Virus record (IMG/VR): IMGVR_UViG_3300028394_000057
Coordinates: 1-64,000 of that record
Source: a virus
Direction: 5' to 3' (one strand)
Length of the DNA stretch: 64,000 nt
This document shows positions 11,571-20,900 of the stretch, piece by piece (position 1 is the first letter of the stretch; the number at the start of each line of letters is the position of its first letter). Under the pieces are notes generated by a model. That model did not search any database. It was not told the DNA's origin and was given only the letters and a program-made list of their open reading frames with translations. A program made the translations under genes and the position numbers.

Positions 11571-12728
11571 ATGTCAGAAGAAATTATCAAAAATATGCCA
11601 GCCGCTACAGGCGCTGGTTATCCAAACGCAGAAGGTACTTTTGGTGCTACTGGTGCAACAACCAATGGTACAGGAGCACTTTCACAGAATGGTTTGTATC
11701 TAGGTAACTCTCCAACCGCCAACTTTGGTGATTTGAGTGGTGCCAATGCTGTGAACCCATCTAGAACTGCGAGTCCGAACTACCCAGGTACTGGTATCCT
11801 ACGCCCTGAACAGGCAAAACGATTTATCGATTATGTTTGGGACGCAACCACACTTGCACAGGACGGTCGCAGAGTTACAATGAGAGCAAACACAATGGAA
11901 CTTGAGAAGATTAACGTGGGAGACCGTGTTATTCGTGCTGCAAGCCAAGGTGTTTCAACTTATACTAACACAGGTGCTACATTCTCGAAGGTTGAATTAA
12001 CTACAAAGAAGATTCGTCTAGATTGGGAAGTCTCTTCAGAGTCACTCGAAGATAACATCGAGGGTGCTGCTCTAGAAGACCACTTGGTTCGTTTGATGAC
12101 TAATGCTTTCGGTAACGATATCGAAGACCTAGCCATCAATGGTGACGGTTCAACAGGTTCGTTCCTAAGCATTATGAACGGATTCGTTAATCAGGAGAAG
12201 ACTAACCCTAGCCTTCAGCCTACAAACAATCCTGGAAGTGCACACGAAGTTATTAACTCAACACTAGTTGGTACTAACACAGCGTTTACCGATTGGACAA
12301 CTGAAAGAATGCAGCAACTTATCTTGGCTATGCCTCGTAGATACCGTGCCATCACAAATGGACTAAAGTTCTACGCTGGTACAGACACGTTTGCTAACAT
12401 TGTTAGGAACAATGCTACAGTTTACTCTACTATTGGTTCGACCGAGAATACTCGTAACGAATTCATTGGTGGTGCAAACCAGACTTTCGGTGGAGCACGT
12501 CAGACTCGTGTACTAGGTGTACCTGTTCTTGAAGTTCCTTACTACCCTGCAGGATTCGTTGACCTAACGTTCCCACAGAACCGTATTTGGGGCTTCCAGA
12601 GAGATATCACTGTGAACCGTTTCTACGTTCCAAAGAAGGATACAATTGAGTATACTGTCTTCGTTCGTTTCGGAATTGCCTGGGAAGAACTAGATGCAGT
12701 TGCTTATGCAGACGCAGCAGCAGAGTAA
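11571..12728 (+). CDS. Major capsid protein (HK97 fold)
   Basis: 385 residues from ATG 11571, 10 bases after a strong AGGAGGT; an in-frame GTG at 11559 overlaps that site and is less likely. Family features are RPEQAKRFIDYVWDATTLAQ, the DWEVSSESLEDNIEGAALEDH segment across residues ~150-170, AINGDGSTGSFLS, and a C-terminal VFVRFGIAWEELDAVAYAD. It forms the icosahedral shell on the scaffold. Asn, Phe, Asp and Tyr codons are mostly C-ending, unlike the tail genes around it, consistent with very high expression. A terminator follows. Confidence 0.93.
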   Translation: MSEEIIKNMPAATGAGYPNAEGTFGATGATTNGTGALSQNGLYLGNSPTANFGDLSGANAVNPSRTASPNYPGTGILRPEQAKRFIDYVWDATTLAQDGRRVTMRANTMELEKINVGDRVIRAASQGVSTYTNTGATFSKVELTTKKIRLDWEVSSESLEDNIEGAALEDHLVRLMTNAFGNDIEDLAINGDGSTGSFLSIMNGFVNQEKTNPSLQPTNNPGSAHEVINSTLVGTNTAFTDWTTERMQQLILAMPRRYRAITNGLKFYAGTDTFANIVRNNATVYSTIGSTENTRNEFIGGANQTFGGARQTRVLGVPVLEVPYYPAGFVDLTFPQNRIWGFQRDITVNRFYVPKKDTIEYTVFVRFGIAWEELDAVAYADAAAE

Positions 12729-12752
12729 TTCTGTTTAGCGTTACCTTTGAAT

Positions 12753-12790
12753 GGGGGTGGAGATTTATTTCTCCACTCCCTTTCTACTTT
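12753..12790 (+). terminator. Terminator after major capsid gene
   Basis: A 10-base stem, GGGGTGGAGA with TCTCCACTCC (one G-T pair), and a 6-base loop, followed by CCTTTCTACTTTT. Confidence 0.75.
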
Positions 12791-12794
12791 TATC

Positions 12795-12803
12795 TGGTAT
12801 AAT
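12795..12803 (+). promoter_or_regulatory. Extended -10 promoter for head-tail joining operon
   Basis: TGGTATAAT just downstream of the capsid terminator. The gene at 12830 follows with a good AAGGAGG ribosome binding site, so this transcript has a normal leader. Confidence 0.65.
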
Positions 12804-12829
12804 TAAAATAAATCTAAGGAGGATTTTGC

Positions 12830-13135
12830 ATGACCGAAAATAATGAAACAACCTCAAAACAAAGTATTGTTCAAACATTGGGATATAACAGTGATGGAGT
12901 TATGGGTTCAACAACAACCGATGCTGACTCGCCAACTCCACCATTAAGCAATGAAAAAATAGAAGTACCACTAAACAAGGTAGCAGTTTTTTCAAATAGA
13001 AATCTTTATGCAGATAGTTATGGAAACATTAAAATTGGTTATAATATTGTTGGAAATAAACATGCAGAATTTTGGTTACAGCAAAGCGGCATTCGTTTGG
13101 CAACTCCAGAAGAATTAATGGAGGCGTTTGGCTAA
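12830..13135 (+). CDS. Small head-associated protein, function unknown
   Basis: 101 residues with strong AAGGAGG ribosome binding site. The N-terminal ~40 residues are Thr/Ser/Pro-rich and probably disordered; the C-terminal half (KVAVFSNRNLYADSYG...YNIVGNKHAEFWLQQSG) looks like a compact beta-strand domain ending in a helix. No family is recognised. It is the first gene of the block between capsid and tail tube and abuts the next start with no gap, which suggests a head decoration or connector-assembly role, but that is inferred from position. Confidence 0.7.
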   Translation: MTENNETTSKQSIVQTLGYNSDGVMGSTTTDADSPTPPLSNEKIEVPLNKVAVFSNRNLYADSYGNIKIGYNIVGNKHAEFWLQQSGIRLATPEELMEAFG

Positions 13136-14302
13136 ATGGAAGTATTGAGAGTCCCACCTTATCCTATTTCAACATCTTGGGATGTGCCTACTGCAAATGC
13201 AACATACATTTTTGAGGTAGAGGATTTGGTAGACCACTCCATTGAAAGAACAACTCTAACATCAAGTGCAAGTAAAGTACTCACATATGTAATTCCTAAG
13301 TCAAAAGCACAGTTTGACCGTGAGTTTGCTGTAAAAATTTATGAAACAGACCTTTATGGAGAAATTGTTTTAGAAGACAATTTAACTATTTATAGACCTT
13401 ATGTAGACCCAAATACTTTGGCTACAACAACTGAAGATATTCTTGCATATAAAGAATATGAAATTATTGCTCGTTCTATTATTGATACTTATTTAATGGA
13501 AGGTTCTGGAAATGGAGGAGCATTCTATAATCATAAACTTGTTATTCAACGTACAGGAGAAGGTAATGATTATTTTTCTATTTGGCATCCAGTAAATCGT
13601 GTATTAAAAGTATATGAAAATAATCTTCTTGTATATAATGCAGAAAATAACCCTATTGGTATTGCTGTTCAAAACGTTAATGTAACTAGCGGTGTTTTAA
13701 AACTTACAACTACAATTACACACGGATTTCAAACTGGTCAAAGTGTTACAATTTCTGGAGTTACCCCAACCAAATTTAACGGAACATTTACAATAACCAC
13801 AACTCCAACAGCAACAACATTTACTTTAGACAATTCATATGTTTCTGCTACAAATGGTGAGGCAATTACTACTCGTGGTGGGGTAGAGTCAGTATGGCAA
13901 TATCAATATGCCCCATCTTTAGATAACTCAGCAATTCTGCGTATGGAATATGAAGAGTATAATCGACAAGAAAACACATTACCTCGTTTACCAACTGGTA
14001 TTGGAGATATTGGATTTTATGGATATTATTCAGTTGCATTTCCAAGAGGATATGACTATATGTTTATTGTAGATGCTGGTTTTAAAACTGTTCCACCAGA
14101 TATAGAAATTGCAATTAAAATGCTTATTGAAGATATTAAATGTGGTAAAAATGATTATTATAATAGATTTGTTACTGAATATAGCACTGACTCATTTGAT
14201 GTCAAGTTTGCACCACAATTTTTGGAAGGCACTGGAAATATGATTGTTGATAAAATTCTTGGCAACTATAAGGGAACACTCATTAAACCAGGATTACTAT
14301 GA
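13136..14302 (+). CDS. Head-tail connector/adaptor-like protein with inserted beta-module
   Basis: 388 residues starting directly after the preceding stop. Helical and beta segments flank an inserted beta-module at about residues 178-255 (HGFQTGQSVTISGV...NGTFTITTTPTATTFTLDN), similar to FCCH-like modules seen in other phage virion proteins and in three more proteins here. The C-terminal VPPDIEIAIKMLIEDIKCGKNDYYNRF is typical of head-completion adaptors that sit under the portal. Its position between capsid and tail tube genes supports a connector role. It ends with a 4-base ATGA overlap with the next gene. Confidence 0.65.
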   Translation: MEVLRVPPYPISTSWDVPTANATYIFEVEDLVDHSIERTTLTSSASKVLTYVIPKSKAQFDREFAVKIYETDLYGEIVLEDNLTIYRPYVDPNTLATTTEDILAYKEYEIIARSIIDTYLMEGSGNGGAFYNHKLVIQRTGEGNDYFSIWHPVNRVLKVYENNLLVYNAENNPIGIAVQNVNVTSGVLKLTTTITHGFQTGQSVTISGVTPTKFNGTFTITTTPTATTFTLDNSYVSATNGEAITTRGGVESVWQYQYAPSLDNSAILRMEYEEYNRQENTLPRLPTGIGDIGFYGYYSVAFPRGYDYMFIVDAGFKTVPPDIEIAIKMLIEDIKCGKNDYYNRFVTEYSTDSFDVKFAPQFLEGTGNMIVDKILGNYKGTLIKPGLL

Positions 14303-14745
14303 TATGCGAAACTACAGACTTTACTTACCCACTACTTGCTGATGTTTATTATCCAATTATTGAAACTGGAGCATATGGAAATCTTAAAAAACAATGGGTT
14401 TTAGATAGAACAATTGCTTGTTATTTTTCTTCTGGTGGATTAAAAAATAAAAAAGATGTTAACTCAGAAGCAAATTTAAATATAGATAATTTAATTTCTG
14501 GAAGAATTAGAAATGATTTAACACAATCACAAACAAATTCTTTATACTCAATTACAAACATTATAGTTACAAACATTCGTGATATTGATGCAACATCTAT
14601 TTATAATGAATCTGCTGGACCTCGTTCTGGAATGTCAACATTATTTGAAATAGCAACACTTAATCCAATTCAAGGTGCTTTTGGAAAAACTGACCACTAC
14701 AAACTTTTGCTAAGACGTTCTGAAAATCAGGCGGCAGATTTGTGA
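14299..14745 (+). CDS. Head-tail joining protein (putative)
   Basis: 148 residues, ATG within a 4-base ATGA overlap with the upstream stop, so translationally coupled. The sequence is mixed alpha/beta without catalytic motifs; VYYPIIETGAYGNLKKQWVLDRTIACYF near the N terminus has the look of stopper or joining proteins that follow the portal adaptor. Assignment rests on gene order (capsid, adaptor, stopper, completion protein, tail tube) more than on sequence. It ends with a GTGA overlap with the next gene. Confidence 0.6.
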   Translation: MICETTDFTYPLLADVYYPIIETGAYGNLKKQWVLDRTIACYFSSGGLKNKKDVNSEANLNIDNLISGRIRNDLTQSQTNSLYSITNIIVTNIRDIDATSIYNESAGPRSGMSTLFEIATLNPIQGAFGKTDHYKLLLRRSENQAADL

Positions 14746-15416
14746 AAGTAACATTTAATTCTAAAAATTTATTTAGTGATTTAAACAATTTAACAGAATA
14801 TTCTGTTGGATTTTTAGATGGTATAAAATTAGGAGAAAATAATTTTTTAGATAATCTTGGTCAATCTACAATAGATTTAATGAAAAGTTTTATAGATTCA
14901 AATGCTAGAACACAACCACAAACCTTACATCACGTTTACGAATGGTATCAAACTGGTTCTCCAGAAGCAAGATTATTTGATTTAGAATATTTTGTTAAAA
15001 GTTCTGGTTTATCTTTTAATTATACTTTTAGTCAATCAAATTCTTTTGCAAACGGTTCAAAAGAACCATTTTATAATAAAGCACAAATAATGGAAAATGG
15101 AACCCCTGTTACAATTAGACCTAAAAATGCAAAAGTATTATCATTTGATGATAATGGAACTCAAATATTTACTAAAAATCCAATAATTATTGCTAACCCT
15201 GGTGGAAATAATGTATCTGGAAGTTTTGAAAGAATATTAGATGAATTTTTTAACACTTATTTTCAACAGTCATACTTGTATGTTTCTGGGGTACTGGAGT
15301 ATTTACAAAATCCAATTACATATAAACAAAACTTACCTGCTGGAGTTAAGCAAGGAAAAAGTGTTGGAGTTAAAGTTGGCTATGAATGGATATCGAAAGG
15401 TGGTAAAATAGAATAA
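14742..15416 (+). CDS. Head-tail/neck protein of unknown function
   Basis: 224 residues starting with GTG in a 4-base GTGA overlap. The product has an aromatic-rich middle (SSGLSFNYTFSQSNSF) and a C-terminal lysine/glycine-rich stretch (GVKQGKSVGVKVGYEWISKGG). HK97 gp10-type neck proteins occupy this position, but no diagnostic motif is visible, so only the location supports the call. It is coupled to the next gene by a one-base TAATG overlap. Confidence 0.6.
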   Translation: MKVTFNSKNLFSDLNNLTEYSVGFLDGIKLGENNFLDNLGQSTIDLMKSFIDSNARTQPQTLHHVYEWYQTGSPEARLFDLEYFVKSSGLSFNYTFSQSNSFANGSKEPFYNKAQIMENGTPVTIRPKNAKVLSFDDNGTQIFTKNPIIIANPGGNNVSGSFERILDEFFNTYFQQSYLYVSGVLEYLQNPITYKQNLPAGVKQGKSVGVKVGYEWISKGGKIE

Positions 15417-15937
15417 TGACTACTACATCTATTTTAAATACACCTGTGCTATGGGTTAATGCTTACTTACAAGAAAAATTACAAGATTTAGGTTTTGCTT
15501 CAATTCCATTTTTTCCAACAACTCCATCAACCATAAATGACCTTACAGAATATTTTCCTGCTGGTGGCGTAATGTGTACATATGACCGTATGCTTCGTAT
15601 GCGTAAAAGTCCATTTCCACATATTAAATGTGAAGAATTATTATATTATTTTTATGCTACAGCAGAAAATTCAATTATTAACATGATTAAAATAACTGAA
15701 AAGATTAATAGACTTATGGATAATGAAGATGAGACTGCAGAAGACATTAATCAATGGTGTATTGCTAAAGGCTCAATTACTGTAGAAGGTGAATCCCTTC
15801 AACCAAATTTTAGATTTCATAATTTCAAGGTATTTCAATTGCAGGAAACTCGTGACATTATTAACTTTGGTACAGCCAGGACTTATGCTGGTAACAAGAT
15901 AATCCTATACTATGACTACACAATGGTAAGTAAATAG
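15416..15937 (+). CDS. Tail completion/terminator-like protein
   Basis: 173 residues directly upstream of the tail tube gene, the usual place of the tail terminator (gpU-like) protein that caps the tube and joins head to tail. It contains an alpha/beta pattern with MCTYDRMLRMRKSPFPHIKCEELLYYFY and, near the end, RFHNFKVFQLQETRDIINF. Homology is not certain from sequence alone; the order adaptor, stopper, neck protein, terminator, tube supports the call. Start by one-base overlap with the upstream stop. Confidence 0.6.
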   Translation: MTTTSILNTPVLWVNAYLQEKLQDLGFASIPFFPTTPSTINDLTEYFPAGGVMCTYDRMLRMRKSPFPHIKCEELLYYFYATAENSIINMIKITEKINRLMDNEDETAEDINQWCIAKGSITVEGESLQPNFRFHNFKVFQLQETRDIINFGTARTYAGNKIILYYDYTMVSK

Positions 15938-15946
15938 TTAAAAGGC

Positions 15947-15955
15947 TGTTATACT
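15947..15955 (+). promoter_or_regulatory. Extended -10 promoter for major tail protein
   Basis: TGTTATACT (TATACT at 15950-15955) upstream of the tail tube gene, which then has a ~50-base leader with a GAGGTG ribosome binding site. Confidence 0.6.
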
Positions 15956-16012
15956 TATATAGAGGAAACACACGCTCATATATTTCATTAAAGAAAAAGA
16001 GGTGAAAAAAAT

Positions 16013-16747
16013 ATGGCAACTTATACAAGAGGAAATGCTGCTAACATCGTAGTCGGTGCTGCAGCAGTTTTTTTAGGAAATTACGGTGTAAACGTAAACA
16101 GCACAATTGCATCTGGAACTAACCCAGGTGCTGGTGCTCCAGATTTCGTAGAAGCAACGTCTTACAAGGATACCCTTGCAAACAACGTTAACTACACATC
16201 TGTAGGTTTTACTAACAACGGTCTAGAACTATCATTCGACCCATCATTCGGTGAGGTAATGGTAGACCAAATTCTAGACGTAGCAAAGTTGTACAAGTCA
16301 GGTATGAAGGTAACTCTAAAGACTTCTCTAGCAGAAGCAACTTTGGAAAACTTGCTACTAGCACTTGCACAGCGTGGTTCTGTAAACCGTTACACTAACA
16401 CTGCAACAACAGCCGCAGCAACAATTACATATACTCCAGGTACAAGCACTGAAAACAGTACTGCACATGGTAAGTATATTGACTTGTTCTCAGGTGACCT
16501 AGGTGACTACCCAGTTGAGCGTTCGCTCATTGCAATTGGTGCTGGTCTGTCTACCATTGGAAACAATGCAACAGGTGTAGCAACAACTGACCAGTCAGAA
16601 CGTGTCTATGTCGCATATCGTGTTGTAAACATCAGTAACGTAACTGTCGCTGCAAAGCGTGATGCTGCAACTACATTCGATGTAGAGTTCCGTCTGCTCC
16701 CAGATGCAAACGGTGCTTACGGTAAAATCGTAGACCGCACATACTAA
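16013..16747 (+). CDS. Major tail (tube) protein
   Basis: 244 residues; polymerises into the tail tube around the tape measure. Start ATG follows GAGGTGAAAAAAAT. The sequence has the beta-rich tube-protein character, with GLELSFDPSFGEVMVDQILDVAKLY, then an inserted Thr/Ala-rich loop and a C-terminal VAAKRDAATTFDVEFRLLPDANG typical of major tail proteins. Position between the completion gene and the chaperone/tape measure genes fits. Like the capsid gene it uses C-ending codons (AAC, TTC, GAC), indicating strong expression, and it is a monocistronic unit between its own promoter and terminator. Confidence 0.88.
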   Translation: MATYTRGNAANIVVGAAAVFLGNYGVNVNSTIASGTNPGAGAPDFVEATSYKDTLANNVNYTSVGFTNNGLELSFDPSFGEVMVDQILDVAKLYKSGMKVTLKTSLAEATLENLLLALAQRGSVNRYTNTATTAAATITYTPGTSTENSTAHGKYIDLFSGDLGDYPVERSLIAIGAGLSTIGNNATGVATTDQSERVYVAYRVVNISNVTVAAKRDAATTFDVEFRLLPDANGAYGKIVDRTY

Positions 16748-16777
16748 AAATTAAATAATAACTGAATACTGATGAGG

Positions 16778-16809
16778 CTGCCCTGGGGATACCTGGGGCA
16801 GTTTCTTTT
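16778..16809 (+). terminator. Terminator after major tail protein
   Basis: A 10-base stem, CTGCCCTGGG with CCTGGGGCAG (two G-T pairs), and a GATA loop, followed by TTTCTTTT. Confidence 0.85.
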
Positions 16810-16817
16810 GGTATAAT
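16809..16817 (+). promoter_or_regulatory. Extended -10 promoter for long tail chaperone (leaderless)
   Basis: TGGTATAAT begins in the terminator T-tract. TATAAT (16812-16817) lies 5 bases before ATG 16823 and there is no Shine-Dalgarno, so a leaderless transcript is predicted. Confidence 0.65.
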
Positions 16818-16822
16818 AGACT

Positions 16823-17539
16823 ATGCCTACTAATATATATGATACAAAATACATTTACCTTATTGATGGAACAGAGTTAGAGGTTAGTCCATTAAAGATT
16901 AAATATTTAAAAGAATTTATGGAAGTATTTGAACCAATAAAAAATACTAAAAATGATGATGAGTCTATTAAAATACTTATTCATTGTATGAAAATAGCGA
17001 TGAAACAATATTATCCTAAAATTAAAACAATTGAAGATGTTGAAGATAGTATGGATTTGCCAACAATTTATAAAGTTTTAGAAATTTCTGCTGGAATTAA
17101 AATGGGTCAGCCTACAGATAGTAGTATAGACAATAGTGTACAACAAATACCAGTAGCACCAACAGATAATGGTTCTTGGAAAACACTAGATTTGGCTAAA
17201 CTAGAAGCAGAAATTTTTGTTCTTGGAATATGGAAAAACTTTGATGAACTAGAATCAAACATATGTATGCCAGAATTAATGGCTATTCTTGAATCAAAAA
17301 GAGAATTGGATTATAATGAAAAGAAATTTCTTGCCGCTATGCAAGGTGTAGACCTTGATGAAGCCAGCGGTAAAAAAGAAGAAGACCCTTGGGAAGCAAT
17401 GAAAGCCAGGGTCGCAGCAAAAACTAGCGGTGTTGGTAATGGAGACCCTAATGATATAACAGCATTACAAGGAATAAAAGCACAGCAAACAGGATTTGGT
17501 ATAGGTATGGGTCTTGATTATGAAGTTGTTTCAAAATAG
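16823..17539 (+). CDS. Tail assembly chaperone, long form (gpGT-like)
   Basis: 238 residues between tail tube and tape measure genes, the conserved place of the tail assembly chaperones. The N-terminal ~95 residues are paralogous to the whole next gene (shared DGT, PLKI, DLPT-YK and SAGIKM/ASGIKL blocks). The C-terminal ~140 residues are an extension with WKTLDLAKLEAEIFVLGIW and an acidic EEDPWEAMKARVAAK. In most siphophages the short and long chaperones arise from one gene by programmed frameshift; here the long form is uninterrupted and separately encoded. The chaperones coat the tape measure during tail assembly. Confidence 0.78.
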   Translation: MPTNIYDTKYIYLIDGTELEVSPLKIKYLKEFMEVFEPIKNTKNDDESIKILIHCMKIAMKQYYPKIKTIEDVEDSMDLPTIYKVLEISAGIKMGQPTDSSIDNSVQQIPVAPTDNGSWKTLDLAKLEAEIFVLGIWKNFDELESNICMPELMAILESKRELDYNEKKFLAAMQGVDLDEASGKKEEDPWEAMKARVAAKTSGVGNGDPNDITALQGIKAQQTGFGIGMGLDYEVVSK

Positions 17540-17548
17540 ATTGTGTTA

Positions 17549-17557
17549 TGCTATAAT
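17549..17557 (+). promoter_or_regulatory. Extended -10 promoter for short tail chaperone
   Basis: TGCTATAAT (TATAAT at 17552-17557) followed by a leader with AAGGAGG at 17571-17577. It gives the short chaperone and tape measure a promoter separate from the long chaperone. Confidence 0.65.
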
Positions 17558-17581
17558 TAATAAGAGCCTTAAGGAGGATTC

Positions 17582-17905
17582 ATGTCTACAACAATTAACG
17601 AAGCAAGAACTGTAGAACTACTGGACGGAACAAGTATTACTGTTCGTCCACTTAAAATCTCTCTTCTACGCCCTTTTATGACAAAGTTTGAGGGTATTGC
17701 AGAAGTAGCAGATAGCAATGATAAATCAATGAGTTTGCTCATTGAATGTGTGCAGATTGCTTTTCAGCAATTTGCTCCAGAACTAGCCAAGGATGCAAAG
17801 GCTCTAGAAGAACTTTTGGACCTACCAACCGTATACAAGATTGTTGAAGAAGCATCTGGTATTAAACTTAGTGAAGCCTCACTAATGGGTGGTTTAATCG
17901 GCTAA
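17582..17905 (+). CDS. Tail assembly chaperone, short form (gpG-like)
   Basis: 107 residues, strong AAGGAGG ribosome binding site. It aligns along its length with the N-terminal domain of the upstream gene: LLDGTSITVRPLKISLLRPF against LIDGTELEVSPLKIKYLKEF, and DLPTVYKIVEEASGIKL against DLPTIYKVLEISAGIKM. No slippery heptamer is evident near its stop and no T-like frame follows, since the tape measure starts 18 bases later. It therefore acts as the short G-type chaperone, made in excess from its own promoter and better ribosome site. The duplicated arrangement is unusual. Confidence 0.78.
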   Translation: MSTTINEARTVELLDGTSITVRPLKISLLRPFMTKFEGIAEVADSNDKSMSLLIECVQIAFQQFAPELAKDAKALEELLDLPTVYKIVEEASGIKLSEASLMGGLIG

Positions 17906-17923
17906 CAAAGCGGTGTAAGTTGA

Positions 17924-20900
17924 ATGGCTGATATCAATTCCAATATAAAAGTTAATATAGATACGTCAGACGCTCTGGCACAACTAAAACTTTTACAGCA
18001 ACAGATATCAGCCTTTCAGCAAGCAATGCGAAATGCAGGAGCACAAAATGCTGCCGCTGCTGCTGCAATGCAGCAAAATCTTATAACCTCAATTAATGCT
18101 ACTGGAAAATTCAGAGCAAACGTTCAAACAATAAAAACAAGTGCAGAATCATTTACAGAATCTTTAGAAAAGAATAAATTTTCTATTGGAGAATACTTTA
18201 GATATGCTGGCGGTGCTTCAAAAACTTTCGGTAAATTGTTTAAATCAGAGTATGCAACTATAACTCAGGTAGCAAAAGAACGAGTAAAAGAACTACAAAC
18301 TCAATATATCAAACTTGGTCGTGATGCCACTGGCGCTATGAAGGCTATTGCTGTTAAGCCGCTATCACTTGACATGAATAATCTTGCAACTAAAACACAG
18401 TTAGCAGCACAAAAACAACAATTGTTTAATCAGTTAATGAAACAAGGTTCTACAAGTCTTCTAAATTTTGGTAAAAATACTCAATGGGCTGGTCGCCAAC
18501 TTATGGTTGGTTTTACAATTCCATTAACTATGTTAGGTTCTGCCGCTGCTAAAGCATACATGCAAATTGAAGCAGCATCTGTAAAATTTAGACGTGTTTA
18601 TGGTGACATGAATACAACTACAGAAGAAGCCAATAAGATGGTTAGGTCTGTACAAGGTCTTGCAAATGAATTTACAAAGTATGGTGTTGCAGTTGCAGAT
18701 ACTATGGATATGGCTGCCCAGGCAGCCGCTATGGGTAAAACTGGTGCAGACCTTATTGCACAAATAAATAATGCTGCAAAACTTTCTATCTTAGGTGGGG
18801 TAGACCAAACAAAGGCTTTAGAAACTACTATTAGTCTTACAAATGCTTTTGGAGTTGCAGCAGAAGATTTAGGTAAAAATATTGATTTCCTAAACGCAGT
18901 GGAAAACCAAACTACACTTAGTATCGATGATTTAACTACTGCTATTCCAAAGGCTGCCCCTGTTGTTAAACAACTTGGTGGAGATGTAAAAGATTTGGCA
19001 TTCTTTATGACAGCAATGAAAGAAGGTGGAATTAACGCATCTGAAGGTGCTAACGCAATTAAATCTGGTTTGGCATCATTAATTAATCCATCAGAAAAAG
19101 CATCAAAATTTCTTCAAGGATTTGGCATTAATGTTAAGGGTATTGTTGAAGCAGATAAAGGTAATCTAAAGAAAACAGTTGTTGATTTTGCTAAAGCACT
19201 AGACACTCTTGACCCACTAAACCGTGCTCGTGCTATTGAACAAATGTTTGGAAAGTTCCAATTTTCCAGACTTTCAACATTGTTCCAAAACGTAATTGCC
19301 GAAGGTAGCCAAGCATCTCAAGTAGCAGAATTATCTAAAAACTCAGCAGAAGAATTAGCAATCTTATCAGAACGAGAAATGAAAAAGATTTCAGATTCTC
19401 CAATGTTTAAGTTTCAAAAATCTATTCAAGACATGCAAGCCAAACTTGCACCTGTTGGCGAAGCATTCTTAAAGGCTGTCACACCAATCATTGAATTTGT
19501 TAGCAAAATACTAGATGGTTTTAATAGTATGGGCGAAGGTGCCAAAAACTTTGTTTCAATGCTAGTGTTGGCTGTTGCTGGTATCGGTCCTGTATTGCTT
19601 ATGACATTTGGTTTGATTGCAAACGGTGTAGCAAATATTATGAAACTATTTACAAATATGAAGGGTTTCATTAATAAGACAACAAAGCCATCAGATATTC
19701 TTGGTGAACAAACTAGTTATATGACTACAGAACAGTTGAAGGGTGCAACAGTTGCAGCATCTCTTGACCAAGCACATGCCAAACTTCGTCAAACATTTAC
19801 CTCTGAAAAAGCAGCATTAGATGAATTAACTAGGTCATATAGACAAGCAGTAGAAGCCCAACAGCAATATTCTGGTGTTCCAGGAATACCAACAGGAAAT
19901 CCAAATGCTGTTCCTAAAAGATATGCTAATGGTGTTTCTATGGTTCCTGGTCCAAGAGGTGCAGGAGATATTATTCCAGCCTTGCTGTCTCCAGGTGAAG
20001 CAGTTATACCAGCCAAACATGCACAAAAATATGCTCCAGTAATTGCTGGTATGGTTTCTGGTAATCTTCCAGGATTTGAAACTGGAACTACTGGTGTTGG
20101 TATTCGTCAAAGCACAATTGGACCACTTACTCAAAAACAAACCGAAGGAATTTTAAGAACTGGTAAAACACTTAAAGAAATTAGCGATGAAGTTTATGCT
20201 GGACCATATGGAGCAGTTCCTCCAGAACACTATGTAAGACAGGTTGAGCCAACTAGTGGGCACTCATTCCCTGCATTCCAAGTTGGTGGAATTTATGAAA
20301 AGGCTGATGGTAGTCAAGTATTTGTAAAACCACAAATGGATTTAACCTCAGCACTAGCAGAAGTTCGTGGTACTCAAATTGCAAGAGACGCACATCAATT
20401 AACAACACCTATGCAAAAAATTGTTACAATGATGGACCCAACAGACCCAGAAGGTATGCGTAAATTTATTGCTTTAGAATCACCACTAAATGAACAAATT
20501 GCTAAAATTTCTACATCATTTACAAAGGGACAATATTTTAAACAACTAGTTGCTTCTTTACTTCGTGGAGATAAAGACCTTGGTATTGGAAATCTTGGCG
20601 GAGATATCCTTGCTGATGTTGGTACTGCAGGTGTATTCCAAACAGCATCTGGTAAGCGTAAACTTGGCGGTAGCATTAATTCAATGGAAGAGCAAGCCAT
20701 CATTAATTTGCTTGGTGTAAAGGGCGGTGCTAAGAGATTCTTTGCTGAATCAACCTCAGATATTGCTAAGAACATGTCATCTGCTGAATATGATGCAACA
20801 ATGAAAGCAGAAATTCAAGCAGTAATGCCAAGGCTTCAAGCCACCATTGCTGGTTTTGGAAATCTTTCACCAGAAGAAAAAGCAGCATACGCAAATATGC

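Noticed and set aside
17860-17923. Programmed frameshift at the end of the short tail chaperone
   Set aside because: No classical slippery heptamer is evident near the stop and no long overlapping second frame exists before the tape measure start.
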